From Rhynchopus sp. YZ270_cl-10 (Eukaryota > Euglenozoa > Diplonemea > Diplonemida > Diplonemidae): a DNA stretch of 64,000 nt. Positions 9,387-21,282 of this stretch are shown here, piece by piece (the first letter of the stretch is position 1; the number at the start of each line of letters is the position of its first letter). The notes under the pieces are model-generated. The model searched no databases. It had not been told where the DNA came from and saw only the letters and a list, made by a program, of their open reading frames with translations. The stretch is taken from positions 1,550,001 through 1,614,000 of the forward strand of contig OZ037842.1 of NCBI GenBank assembly GCA_964035575.1. Direction: 5' to 3'. The translations under genes and the position numbers were made by a program.

Positions 9387-12300
9387 ATGTTGCTGAAGAT
9401 CGTAGGCGATGCGGTGGCGTTGGCGCAGATCAAGGCTGCGAACCAGGAGCCGTTGATTGTTGTGGACCCGATGCTTCCGTTTTCGGACCCTAACACGAGT
9501 GCAAAGTTTGCGAGTATATTGGGGTGCGACCCAGCGTCATCGATGCACAGTCTTGGCCTGCAGATGTCTGCAGGGAACGCGACTGACCCAATGTCCGTTC
9601 CCGTAGACCTGAGCAGATCACCCCAAGAACAAGATATGCGTACAGGAACAGTGCTCTACCTGACACGTGAAAGCAGGCCCTTCGCATACCCTCTCAGCAG
9701 CCCGACCCCCACTGGAGAGCCTGCACAGATGCATGCCAGAGTGACCCCCGCAGCCCCGCATAACGATGCCTGGCAACGTTCTGCATCGTCTCCGCTTGAC
9801 TCGAGGCACGTCGCTCCCATCGTATGTTATATTGGGTAAATTGCGAGAATACGTACACAAAAAAGTGTAGCGATTTCCCCTGTCATGTTTAATTTGGTGG
9901 AAATATTGTCTTTTTTTTACAGCGTCCAACACCGCAGTTCATGTCGCAAACACCGACAACGCTGTTCCAGCCGGAGCCGAATGTGATGTATGTGAAACGT
10001 GGAGTTTTTGGAGGGAATTTTTGAAATTTAACACAGAGAGCAAACACCACGCAGCGTGCCGTGGGATGTGACCTCGCAGATGGAGGAGGCTGCAGCGAAG
10101 CGGCGTGCGCAACAGATCATGGGCGACTTTATGCGCAACAAGGGGCGTGTCACGGATTTGGAGGCGGAGCTGGACGATGCACGCAGGGAGGTGCTTGCAC
10201 ATCGGGAGACGATAGGTGGGCTGGAGCGCACGCTGCGTGACACTCAGCTGTACCGCGACGAATTGAAACACAACAACGATGACGCGGACGAGCTGCGCAA
10301 GCAGATCTACGACCTGAAGAAGGACAACCTTGAACTCCGCAAAGCGAACACACTCTACGAGCGCAAAGAGCGTGACCGGCAGGGCGAGGTCGAGGCGCTG
10401 CAGATGGGTGTCGAGTCCGCTGAGCAGCGCGGGCGTGCGTCTGTGGAGAAGCGGCTGAGCGCGACGCAGGAGGAGCTGCTCGAGGCGAAGGCGTTCATCG
10501 ATGCGCTGAAGGAGCGTCTCATTGCACAGGCGGCAGAGATGAAGAAGCTGCACGCACCGCATGCAAACGAGCCACACACAGAGCACATCATCCTGCCACC
10601 GGGCATGCTGCGCAAGCTCGTCACCGTCAACGGCGGTGGCGTGCAGTACTACCGCGAGAAGTTCAACATCGACATCACACTCCTCGACAACACCATGACC
10701 GTCACAGGTGACCCGGTCGACATCAAGCTTCTCAAGGAGGAGTGCGAGCAGACCCTCGGCCTCACAGACCCAACAGCAGTCTCGCAGGCCTTCCCCGACA
10801 CTGACATCACCAACCCCAAAGTGCAGGAGCTCATGGAGCGCGAACACGAGCTGCTTGAACTCAACGGAGAACACAGGCAACAACTCATCGCTGCGCAAAG
10901 TATGTTAAAAATAGGTGAAAAACAACAAAAAAAAAACATCACTGCAGACACGATTGACTCGCTGCACCTCGCCCTGAAGCATGCCCAAGGGCGTGTCGAA
11001 AGTGATCTAGAAAGCACAAGAGAGCTCCGAGAAGCGCAGCTCCGTGAGACGAAGAGGAAAGGAGAGGAGCTGGAAACCCTGAAGGCACACACACATACCC
11101 TGCAGAAGGAGCTTGAGGCTAAGTCCGTTGCGCTGGAGGATGCGAACAAGGCGCTGTCCAGCACGATTGAGACCTTCCAGCTCGAGTTCGAACGGTCGAA
11201 GGCGGGCAAGGATGAGCTCACGATGCTGCGCTCGCTTGTTGCGAAGAAGGACGAGGAGCTGAAGGGAGCCGTCCAGGACCACCTCCTCACCAAGAAGCGT
11301 CTGGACGAGCTGACGCTTGTCAAGCTCGACATGGAAAGGTACGTAGCCCTCCTCTGACCCACAAGAGTCAGCCACCACCACACTCTTCACACCACCCACA
11401 CAGCGACCTCACCCATAAGAAGAACCTCGTGGGCTTAGTCCCCACCCTTGAGGCCAGCTTCGCCTCCGCCAAGCTGGAGGCACAGAACACACGCGAGGAC
11501 CTTGCCTCACGCTGTGGGGAGTGGGGGGCCGAGAGGGGGATGCTCTTAGAGAAGGTATGCATCACACCACCACACCCTTCCTTTCGTGAGGTCAACTTTT
11601 CCATTGCTTTCAGACCCTTTAAACCGAGGCTTAGGTTCACCTTTATAACCCACCCACCCCCAACAGAACCAACGCATCCAAGAAGCCCTGGACACTGCGG
11701 TTGCGCAATTAGAAGAGTCACGCCGTTTGAGAGAAGACCTGCGTCTGTCACGTCTTAAGGAGGAGGAGCTGACTGCAAGGATACATGCCATGGAGTTGAA
11801 CCCTGAGAGCCAGAGGACGGCTGATCAGCAGAGGGAGATCCTTCACTTGAGGGAGGGTGCGGACCGGGCGAGCCGTGAGCGGCAGGCGCTGGTGGACTCG
11901 CTGAATGACTACAAACTGCGTTACGATACTCTGCTGACCGAAAACGAAGGTGTCAAGCGTGAGTACATCACCGCAGTCGACAACGTCACTAAGGCTGAGC
12001 TCAAGGTGGCCAACCTCTACGGCCAGATCGAGGACAGCCGCCTCACTGCCATCCACAACAGCGCTGCTGCCAATGCAGGCGACCTTGCCATGCTCCAGAC
12101 AACCGCAGTGCTGAACGCATCGACTGTTGATGCGCTCAAAGGGGAGCTCAACAACGAGGCAAGAAAGCCGTACACAATGACACCGTCGATGCCGACATCG
12201 GAGGCGGCTGCGCTGGTCGATGCCATGCGTGCTGAATTAGAATCAAAGAAGCGTCAACTCTCAAAGTCGCAGGCCCTCTTGCTCGGCAACACCAGCTCTC

Positions 12301-12500
12301 CAACAGCCGCAGTGCTGAAGTCGAAGTCCATCTCGCCACACCACCGCCGCCAGCAGGACCTCTGCGATATCTCCCCTGCCAAGCCAGTGTCACCCCCACC
12401 CGGCTTCGTCTCCCCCACATCACCTAAAAAATCGCTCAGAAGACCCGCCCACACAACACCCCTCTCAAAGAGGCTCTCTCCAGTGAAAAAGAAGTGGTAA
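9387..12500 (+). CDS. six-exon coiled-coil protein with a central KH-like segment
   Basis: Exons: 9387-9821, 9923-9987, 10037-10899, 10948-11338, 11404-11554 and 11667-12500, giving 912 residues with all phases matching. Introns begin GTATG (four) or GTACGT (one) and end in CAG. Exon 3 could instead begin at 10055. The 48-bp fourth intron keeps the frame open, so unspliced RNA would add 16 residues. The first ~160 residues are Pro/Ser-rich. Long heptad coiled coils follow on both sides of a segment near residues 357-402 (VNGGGVQYYREKFNIDI, then TMTVTGDPVDI), whose G-rich loop, helix and beta pattern resembles a KH fold. The tail is Ser/Pro/Lys-rich with repeated SP sites. A cytoskeletal or centrosomal role is only inferred from the architecture. 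The first in-frame ATG is used; the frame is open upstream of it. Confidence 0.75.
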
Positions 12501-12620
12501 TTGTTTTGACAAAGAGTCAAAAATGCTGAGAAATATGCAAATAATTGGGTGTTCAAAAGGATAACCAACACCACCTCTTCGCTGATGGTGGATGTTTTAC
12601 GTATTTTTTTTTTTTTGTAT

Positions 12621-12715
12621 AGGTGACCAGCAACGAGTCTTAGGTTCATCTTATATAAAATTTTTATCTTCAGTGCCTGAGCCCCCAGAGGATAGTTTGC
12701 ACTATCCACTTCACT
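12621..12715 (+). repeat. class A hairpin followed by class C module
   Basis: A degenerate class A hairpin (12621-12652) begins about 120 bp after the stop of the upstream gene. A class C module (12672-12715: AGTGCCTG, CCCAGAGG, TTTGCACTATC, ACTTCACTTT) follows. The same A-then-C order recurs at 18978-19078 and 44924-45060. Confidence 0.6.
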
Positions 12716-12794
12716 TTTGACTTAGAGTGGTTGTTTCTGTTGCTCTTTCAGGAGCAGTGTGGTTGCAGTGTTGTTTGGACCTTAAAAAATTGAA

Positions 12795-12860
12795 AGTCGA
12801 GACGTCTGCTATGCAACTACACTACTCCAATATTATTTTTCAAAAAAAAAAAAAAAAAAA
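12795..12860 (+). repeat. class D-like module with A-tail
   Basis: CAACTACACTACTCCAATATT is followed by a run of about 19 A. It looks like a truncated class D copy. Confidence 0.45.
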
Positions 12861-13030
12861 AGGAGTGAAAGAGGGTAGAACGGTGAACACCTTTTTTGAT
12901 AGTACAATACAATAAGCTTACCCTGGTAAAAATAATTGTTACGGTTTTTAGTTCTGACAAATTCAACTTCCAAACAAAACATTCAGAACATTATTTTACC
13001 ATGCGGGTCAAAATAAATTTAAATTTTGGA

Positions 13031-13486
<456 letters not shown>

Positions 13487-13519
13487 ATACTATGAAAGCA
13501 TATCACCATGTAATCAACC

Positions 13520-13553
13520 AAGGTGACCTATCCTGAAAGGCTTAGATCCATCT
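13520..13553 (+). repeat. class A hairpin module, diverged
   Basis: AAGGTGACC and GGCTTAGATCCATCTT flank a changed loop. It is followed by TATAAAC and a T-run, as in other class A copies. Confidence 0.5.
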
Positions 13554-14544
13554 TATAAACTTTTTTTTTTGTCCCCCCCGCAATTTGAAGAAAATAAAAA
13601 TGTTCAAGTCTTTTGCAGTCTTGCCAAAAAAAATTCATCATTTCTTCAATTTCCCTATTCTTTTCCCCCCCTCCCTTAGAATGTATTTGATGTTTCTGCT
13701 GGCAGCACATACAGGAAGTCATTCCTCCCAGAAGAGAGTTGCTCGCACGGCAGAATTTGGAAGAAAAAAAAAAAGTTTCAAAGTTTTTTTTTACGCCCTC
13801 TTAGATATTTCAAAGCAATTTCACTAAAGTTTAGATGCCCCACTACGCCCCCCATGCCACCCTGTTTCCCCATTGTTCACCTTCAAAAAAAAAACAAAAA
13901 GCAAAAAAAAAAAAAACTGTAAACAAGAAAAATAACTGTGAAAACTTCGAAATGTGGCTCTCTTAATATCTGTTTTGTGTTCTGACTGAAGAGAGAGAGA
14001 GAGGAGAGTTTTTTTGCTGTCCTTCGATTTGCGCTCTTTTTAAAGATGTGAAAAAAAAAAAAAAAACAAATCATTGGCTGCTATCTTACGTAGTCTCGAA
14101 GCATTATACCAGTAGGTGTAAAGCGATTTTGTCGGTACAACAAAAACAGTGGAGATTGTACAACTGTGGCAACACAACCGAGGCATCTCCACTTCTCCAA
14201 CAATTTATCAAAAAAAAAAATATAGTGGAGCACACTCTAGGGTGGCTACACTAATACAACCAAGTTTTCAAAAAAAAAAAAAACAAATACAAACACAATA
14301 TGAGCTACCAGATCGCATTTTCCCCCGCTGTAAACAATGAGGTTGACACATAAAAGCAAAATACAAAAAAAAAACGCGTTTATGTTGCTCCACTTTCCCA
14401 TTTTTTTTCCTCTCACCCCCTCCACCTCCCCCCTTTTGAAAACCCCAAATCCACTCTTCACCCAGGACAAACCACCATATTGCACCCTATCACATAAATG
14501 GCCTAACAACCTGAAAAACCTTCTTTTTTTTTTTATCTTTAGCG
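13554..14544. other. AT-rich spacer upstream of membrane protein gene
   Basis: No gene is seen. The spacer holds poly(A) and poly(T) runs and a tandem G-D-F module block (14097-14284). Directly before the next ATG a T-run ends in ATCTTTAG, four bases upstream of the start. This resembles a splice acceptor and could mark a 5'-leader intron or a trans-splice site. Confidence 0.5.
14097..14284 (+). repeat. tandem G-D-F module array with A-tails
   Basis: Three modules lie head to tail. Class G (14097-14146) ends GGTACAACAAAAA. Class D (14148-14210) ends CCAACAATTTATC plus A10. Class F (14221-14284) ends AACCAAGTTTTC plus A-run. Each module ends in an A-run, as a processed RNA copy would. Confidence 0.65.
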
Positions 14545-17500
14545 ATGGCTGAGTACACTTTCTGGCTGCCTGTTTGCCTATTTTGCTCTGTTTTTCTTAC
14601 CCCAGCACTTTCCGTTTCATCCTGTCAGATCGGAACACCATCGTCATTGCATGTCTTCGAAGGCGATACCGTAGGGAAGGATATTTGCTGGACACATCAG
14701 TGCAGTAGATTTGCACAAATTAAATTATGGCACAACCTTCAAGGAGCGGACCTCTACAGCATACGGGTTAGTACCATAGAAGGGACGACTCTGGGTCGTG
14801 CAAGCAATATTGACTCTTTGTTCACCCAGCCTAACATCTTTGAGGTAAACGGCGCCTTCGCTATACACCATACCCCTCAAGGGGCCCTACAGACGCAGGA
14901 AATATACTACCTGGGGATGGAGATTGAGTGCATTGAGGAAGCCCCAATTGACACATCGTGCCAGGTTTTGGAGGATGTAGAAGGCTCGGTCGTGTTTTCT
15001 CAATCATCAACCAATTTTGGTGTAAAACGGTGCTGGACATTTGGCTCTTCTTGTGGGGAAATGCATTTTGCAGGGCAAACGGAGTTTATCAAGAAACCTC
15101 TCGGAGAGGGCTATCTGCATCTCGGGGTGCGTGGGGAAGGTGTGGCGGCGTCTCCAGGGGCGTTCCGTTATGAGCATCGTGGTGAGGTCGGGGATGTGAC
15201 AATAGTCTTGCAGCACCCTGAGCTCTTTTATACCGTTTTTGGCCAAGCTTTTGCCTTTGCTTATAATTGTAGTGGTGAGGCGACATTACCAAGTCTTACT
15301 CCTCCAGAGATTCCTTTTAGTTCATTTGAAAACTGTGCGGGGTAACTGCATTTCATAATGTGTTTGCATTGCAGTATGACAGTCAAATCGAGGAGACAAC
15401 CTGTTGGAATGCAGTTGCGAGCTGCTCTGGGGTTGTGTTGGTGGAGTTTTATTTGGATTTAGCTGAATTCGATGTGCTCAGTGTGTACAGTGATGGTGTG
15501 CTGGTCGATTCTTTGCAAGGAACTGCGCAGATCGCAGCACGCTACGCATCTAACAAGAGCGCCTTCACCTTCCACCTCTTTGCACCGCAGGCCCAGAGGG
15601 GTCTGTCTCACTTTGCGGCAACGGCACGATGCGTGCCAATAAGTATTCCTCAAAAAGCAGAGCAACACCAAGAATGCCAGGTCGCAGAGAAAGGGTACGC
15701 CGTGGCACGTTCGTTTTTGGGGTTTCCTGCGCATGATTTCAGATGCTACGAAGTGGTGTGCAGTGCAGTGATCATAACGCTCGATATTCAGCTCGGGGAG
15801 CAGACCCTCCAAATTGTCGACGGTGAAAGCAATGAGGTGGTGAAGAGCTTCACGGGTGTGCTGTCCGAACGGTTCAGCCTATCCTTTAACAGCACCTTCT
15901 ACGTCAGGGTGTCGAACCCTGATGGTGTGCGCGGCCACCACTACAACATTTCGTGGGAGTGCCCCGACCTCACCCCTCCGACGTTGACCCCATCTATCGG
16001 TAATGTGAACACCCCTTCGCCTCCTACCGCGTCACCTCCTTCTTTTGCACCTCCCTCTTTTTCACCTACTTCACCTTCTTCACCTGCTCCGGCTCCAACT
16101 CCACCATCGGTAAACTGTTTCGTGTTCGCCCCAGGTGGTGGTGGTGGTAATTTGTCTCAGGACGTAACAACGGCAGATGCTCTCTGCTGGGAGATGCAGT
16201 GCCCCTCGCGCCACACAATGGTCGTGCAGTACGTGGTAGCGTTGTTGCGTGATCAGAGCGTTGCGCTGAACAGCTTTGTTATAACGGGGTATCGTTCTGA
16301 AAAGGTTGTGTTCACAGAGGGGACGTTGTCTGTGGTGTACCGCCCTGGGTATGTCGACAGCGTGCTGAAGACGTCCTTCTCTTTGCAGTGGGCTTGCGAG
16401 GATCAAGCCAACACCCCAGCACCCACCTCAGGAAGAGACGGGGGCTGCACCAGCATTGCGGTGGGGGACCAATCAGGCTCGCGCCGGGTGTACCTCGACC
16501 ATGGACAGAACATTGTGGAGAGACAGTGCTGGTCGACACAGTGTTCCCTTCCGGGGGACACCTTCGAGCTGAGTGCAGTCATTGCAGGACACATCAGTCT
16601 CTTTGTACTTAAGGACAACAATATACATGAACATTTTGACGAACCTTCAACCGGCACACAACGCAACTGGCCTTCCCAGGGAAGCATTTTCACGATGGAA
16701 ATCAACTCAACGGGGGAGTCAGGCTCTGTCTGGTTTGGGTGGAGGTGCTTCCTCGAACGGACCCCTTTTCCAGACACACTTACCCCACCTGCACCGAAAC
16801 CGTACTCTTGGTGTAGCATCGATGAGGACTGTCGCACATTAGGTGACACCACTGCATCCTGCAGCGCGACGAAATGCATCTGCACGGAAAGATCCCCCCA
16901 CAGCAACCCTATCCACGAAGGGGAGGTCAACTACATTTGTGTCGACACTACGGTGCGTCCGATGACTCTGTGGTTTGAGTGGGGTGCGGTGAGTTCTGCG
17001 GAATCAGGAGATTCCTCTTCTTGCGCCACGTTGACAGCCTTTTTTATTGAAAATGAGGCAAAAATTCGGGACGCAGTGCAAGCCGACACCCCTGATGCAA
17101 CCCCCTCTGTTTCCTGCACAGATGTCAACGGCGGCCACATCGTTACCCTCCAAGCAAAGCAAAGCCTCCACCAGGTTAACATCCTACGCTTAGAAGAACG
17201 TTTTGCAGAGGTTCCTGGTACAGAAGCGCTGCCTCCCTTGGCTGGGGCAGGGGTCACCCAGGTAGACGAAGGGTCCTGTCGAGGGGACGGCATCCTCCAC
17301 GCTGCAAAGACATCAGGGGGTTGTGTCTCCCTTGAATGTCAGAACGGCTATTCCTTAGAATCAGGCCAATGTGTGGCCCCATCTACCGCGAACCCCACCG
17401 GTGTGCCTACCCCAGCTACTACCGCAATCCCGACAGGAAGTGGTACTGTGAGCCCCGAAGAAGAAACGTCCGGTGGTTCTGTGAACATTGCAGTGATCGT

Positions 17501-17696
17501 GGGGGCAATAGTGGGTTCGGTTGTGCTTATTGTTCTTGTAGTAGTGGGGGTGGTGTGTGTGTGCAAAAGGAGGGGGCGAGGGAAAGGGGAAAAGGCAAAG
17601 CAATCCGTTGCAAAAGACCTAGAATCTCATGAACCCACATCAGACTTAAGTAAGGTGAAGGGCCTGGGCGGGGGTGACAATGTGAAAGAAATTTGA
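14545..17696 (+). CDS. type I membrane protein with six Cys-rich extracellular modules
   Basis: Exons 14545-15341 and 15383-17696 encode 1036 residues. The only intron that keeps the frame is 41 bp (GTAACT to GACAG), which is unusually small. A signal peptide (LPVCLFCSVFLTPALSVSS) starts the protein. Six modules of roughly 110 residues follow, near residues 27, 136, 263, 361, 509 and 618. Each opens with a Cys, then about 30 residues later has C-W/Y-x(2-4)-C (for example ICWTHQC, RCWTFGSSC, LCWEMQC, QCWSTQC), then beta-rich sequence. A Pro/Ser/Thr linker separates modules 4 and 5. After residue 739 a different Cys-rich region leads to a transmembrane helix (about 966-993) and a short basic tail. 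The modules match no domain I can name, though their size and beta content suggest a CUB- or pre-peptidase-like sandwich. A cell-surface role is inferred. Confidence 0.8.
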
Positions 17697-17744
17697 AAGA
17701 AACAAATCCCCTACGATTTTGGGTAACATTGTAAATTTTTTTTG

Positions 17745-17779
17745 AAGGTGGCTAAGCAGAAGAGGCTTAAGATCTTCTT
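17745..17779 (+). repeat. class A hairpin module 49 bp after a stop codon
   Basis: AAGGTGGCTAAGC, loop AGAAGAG, then GCTTAAGATCTTCTT. The inner stem CTAAGC/GCTTAA and the outer arms are kept. A T-rich run follows. Confidence 0.65.
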
Positions 17780-17992
17780 ACTAGCTTTTCTTTTTTAAAC
17801 GTCTCAAATAGTGAACAAATTCCCCCATTTTTTCTTTTTAGAAAGCAAGTTAATGTGGTAAAAAGTGAGTGGCAGGTAAAAACCTTTTCGTAAAAGCCCC
17901 TTACGACTAAGGCCGTGGCAGGGCATTACGTTCCTGTCTATATCTCTATCACAGTTTTTAGAAAGCAAATAAAGTAAAATTGGTACGCGTCA

Positions 17993-18056
17993 CAGTGAAG
18001 ATTGCACAACTGTGACAACACAACCGAGGCAACTACACTACTCCAACAATTTATCA
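17993..18056 (+). repeat. class D module
   Basis: CAGTGAAGATTGCACAACTG, then ACAACACAACCGAGG and CAACTACACTACTCCAAC, ending in ATTTATC. Close match to 31744-31808. Confidence 0.7.
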
Positions 18057-18542
18057 GAAAAAAAACAAAGTTGACATTATAGGGCCTTGTGGAGAGAATT
18101 CGGTGGTTCAAGATACTATATTCGTGTTTCAAGCAGATCTTAGAGTGTTTTATGTACTTCTGCCTCTCTTCATCGTGGAGACAAGTTCACTAATAATCCC
18201 ACAGGCTCGTTTGTGTGCTAGTGAGCTACAAAACTAACGCACAAAAAAAAAAAAAAAAAAACAAAAAAAAAAGTTGCTCGATTCATAGCGTCGTGCAATA
18301 TTGGCAAACCCCCGCTACACACAGCTCTCCCCAAGGGCTGGAGGGGGTGGTATCCAAAAAAAAAAGGCGATTTATTCGTTAAATAAATACGTACGCCGTC
18401 GTGTTTCATCCACGCTCAGCTCATCTGTGTCAGTACCAACCCCACATCGTCCCTGAGTCTAAGTAACCGATATGTATTACAAAAATTCCCCTTGAAAATT
18501 TTTTCAGTAAGTGTGCGTGATGCATATTTCAGCTTTTTCTTC

Positions 18543-18632
18543 AAGGTGACTAAGCGTGAGAGAATAATCTAATCAGACTAAGCGTGAGAGGCTTAGGATG
18601 TGTATGCACGCGAGGCATATTCATTTTGCAGC
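18543..18632 (+). repeat. fused class A, A and B hairpin modules
   Basis: A partial class A copy (AAGGTGACTAAGCGTGAGAG) runs into a second copy (GACTAAGCGTGAGAGGCTTAG). That copy leads straight into a class B copy (GGATGTGTATGCACGCGAGG, then CATATTCATTTTGC). Confidence 0.6.
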
Positions 18633-18977
18633 TTTCTCTCTCTCTCTCTCTGCCCTCAGGATGCACCGGAGTACAAGGTGCTTTCCTTTAATATTTTTTT
18701 CCACCTTCATTTTTGTTTGTGTTTGAGACCTTCGGTTGGTTAATTTTTTTTTGTTGTTGGGGAGAGCAATTTTCCCTCTTCAGACCATTTCGCGGAGTAT
18801 TGTACCGCCAGTTTCTATCTATTGTAACCGTAACATATAGCAGACCGTACCAATGTTCCACGCTCCCCAAAACTGAAAATGTTCACGGTCCACATTACTT
18901 ACGGTCCACTATTACAGTTACGGTATTTCCTGTCACATGGTGCGTGAGGCAATCATACTCCACCACCTATCTTTTAT

Positions 18978-19078
18978 TGACTAAGCACAGGCTTAGGATA
19001 ATCTTGTAAACTTTTCTCCATTCTTTTGAGATGTCAGTGCCTGCGGTCTGCCGATGCACGGTGAGGCGTTTGCACTTT
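18978..19078 (+). repeat. class A hairpin followed by class C module
   Basis: TTGACTAAGCACAGGCTTAG and GATAATCTTGTAAAC form a shortened class A copy. A class C copy with CAGTGCCTGCG and GAGGCGTTTGCAC begins about 30 bp later. Confidence 0.55.
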
Positions 19079-19671
19079 TTCAGCTTTTTTTTCTTCAACT
19101 TCATTTGTGGTTATTTATGGTGCGCAGCAATGCACGGCACTTTATATGAATATACCGCATCAGCTTTCGCAATCCTTTCCAGTGTAGCACGCAAGCAACG
19201 AGATAAACTTATTTTCTAGCAGGTGACTTCCTTTGTGTTGTCACAAGAGTTGCATTGTGTTCATCAAACGAACGAAAACAACTGAAAGCTCCTTATACGT
19301 TACGTTATGTTTCAAACTGAATCACACCCCCTCTCGTGGGTCTGGGTACCCAGAAAAAAAAATACTCAAAAAGTGTTTACGACTGATACCCGTGGATATC
19401 GTAAATGAGTATTAGTTCCTTATTGTCATTCCCCAAACAACCTTTTTTTTTTGATCACTTTTTTTATTTTCAGCACGCATCTCTACAGTGCGTTTTCCAC
19501 AACTCTGCCCCCTTCTTTTTTCTCTCCTGAACATGAAAACACATCCCCTCTTCCCCAACACTTTTACCCATTTACGACAAGGTTGCATTCCCCTGCAATC
19601 TTCCTCTTTCCCTGACCACCCCATCACCCCATCACCCACCACCCACCCTATCCCAAAAGAAGAATAGGAAG

Positions 19672-21282
19672 ATGTCCACACCGCATGCAACAGGCACCGT
19701 AGTCGTTGCGGGAGATGGGGGGCTCCTGACGTTTGGGCTTGCGTATTTTTTGAAAAGGGGTGGTTGGGAGAACGTTGTGCTTGTGGGGGAGGAGAGACCG
19801 CATGAGAGCGCGCATATTCAGGGGGTCGTGGATGTGCATCCACCACGGGTGCATCGACGTGAGAACACAGCAAGTTTGTTTCAGCATGTGTGGTTTGGGG
19901 CGTTGCAGAAGATGCTGAAGACTGCAACACCACCGCAGCGGATTGAGATTAACCAGGGTGCGTACTGGAATCCGTTGTTCTGGAATTGGGGGGTTCGCAT
20001 GCTGTTCTGCACGAGAGAAACGCAGCTGGATGTGGCGGACATACACCATGCAAAGCTTCTTCAGGGACAACAGAAGATCTACGAGGACATGGCAGCAGAG
20101 CTCTCACCTGGTCCATTGAAACGGATCAGCGCAAACGTGACGGACCTCTTCTTTGACCGTGGCTCCTTTGCGGTGCAGCGTTTCCTTCTCGTATCCTTGG
20201 CGAAGGAGAAGCTGAAGTACGACCTCATAGGATCGAAGGGGAAGACCAACACAGGGGACCACTACCCTACACTGTACCGTGCGAAGCAGCATATTCGTGG
20301 TGCGTTAGAGTACTCAAGCTGCCCGCAGTTTCATATGTCGTCGTTGTCGGCGAGGCTGGCGGAGTACTGTACTCAAAAGTGGGGAACCCAAATCAAACGG
20401 ATTCCATCCAATGTAACCTCCTTCAACCTTGCATCGGAAGGCGCAAAGCGGGTGGAAGCAGTGGTGCTCGAGAATGGAGAGGTTGTGGCGTGCGATGCAG
20501 TGGTGCTTGCAAACGGTGGTGGCATCGTGTCGCTGCTGCACAAAGCAGGGTGTTATTTGCTGCCGCCGTTATACGAGGTATGCCTACACAAAACCAAAAG
20601 AAAGTTCAACAATTTATCAACAATTTTTTCTTTTGAAACTACACCATCATACAGGGTACTGCATACAGCATGGATGTCGACACAACACGAGAGTACCGAA
20701 CCGGTGGCATCCCTGACCGGAGTCTCAACCTCGAGCACGACATCTTCATCACCAGAGAAGACGGTACTGACAAGGCACGCATCTCAGGGATGATCACCTT
20801 TGGCGACTACGAGTATGCAAATGAATCTTTTTGCGTTTGTCGTGCAACAACACACCCAAACAGGAACACACCTAGCTTCAAGGAAACCGAGTCAGCGGAG
20901 TTGAAGAAGTCGGTATGGCTCTTACAAATTATTTTTCCACAATTTGTTTTCAGTTTTATAAATAACCCCCCCACAGGTGTACACTCGCTTCTGCAACCAG
21001 TTGGATAAGTACTGTCTTATCGAGAAAATGCATATCGATGAGGAAGCGACATACGTAGATGCAATGTCGCTTACTGCAGACAGTGTGCCGCTGATCGGGA
21101 GGATACGCGAAAAGGGCCGTTTCTTGACAAGGCCTAACAACGTATACGTGTGTGGTGGGCTTGGCCAGTCAGGTGTCCACATTGCGCTCTCCTCCGCAAA
21201 GCTTCTCTCTGAGATCAGCACCGGTGGTACACCCTCTCTCGCAGAGCACTTCAGCCCAGAACGTTTCTGGCTTAGTGCTTGA
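19672..21282 (+). CDS. FAD-dependent D-amino-acid dehydrogenase-like oxidoreductase (DAO family)
   Basis: Exons 19672-20577, 20655-20812, 20864-20912 and 20977-21282 encode 472 residues; all three introns begin GTATG and end in ACAG or CACAG. The N-terminus has the dinucleotide-binding beta-alpha-beta (VVVAGDGGLLTFGLAYFL then VVLVGEE) typical of the DAO/DadA superfamily, with Asp in the usual Gly-x-Gly loop. The C-terminus has the family's closing flavin motif: DSVPLIGRI, then NNVYVCGGLGQSGVHIA. The likely reaction is FAD-linked oxidation of an amine or amino acid; the substrate cannot be read from the sequence. The 51-bp second intron is a multiple of three and has no in-frame stop, so retention would insert 17 residues before the third exon. 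The first intron holds a CAACAATTTATCAACAA string like the 3' end of class D modules. Confidence 0.8.

Larger units (their letters stand above)
17697..19671. other. AT-rich spacer with several module copies
   Basis: No gene is seen in about 2 kb. The spacer contains a class A hairpin 49 bp after the stop (17745-17779), a class D copy (17993-18056), a fused A-A-B block (18543-18632) and an A-C block (18978-19078). The last ~170 bp before the next gene are C/T/A-rich. Confidence 0.55.
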
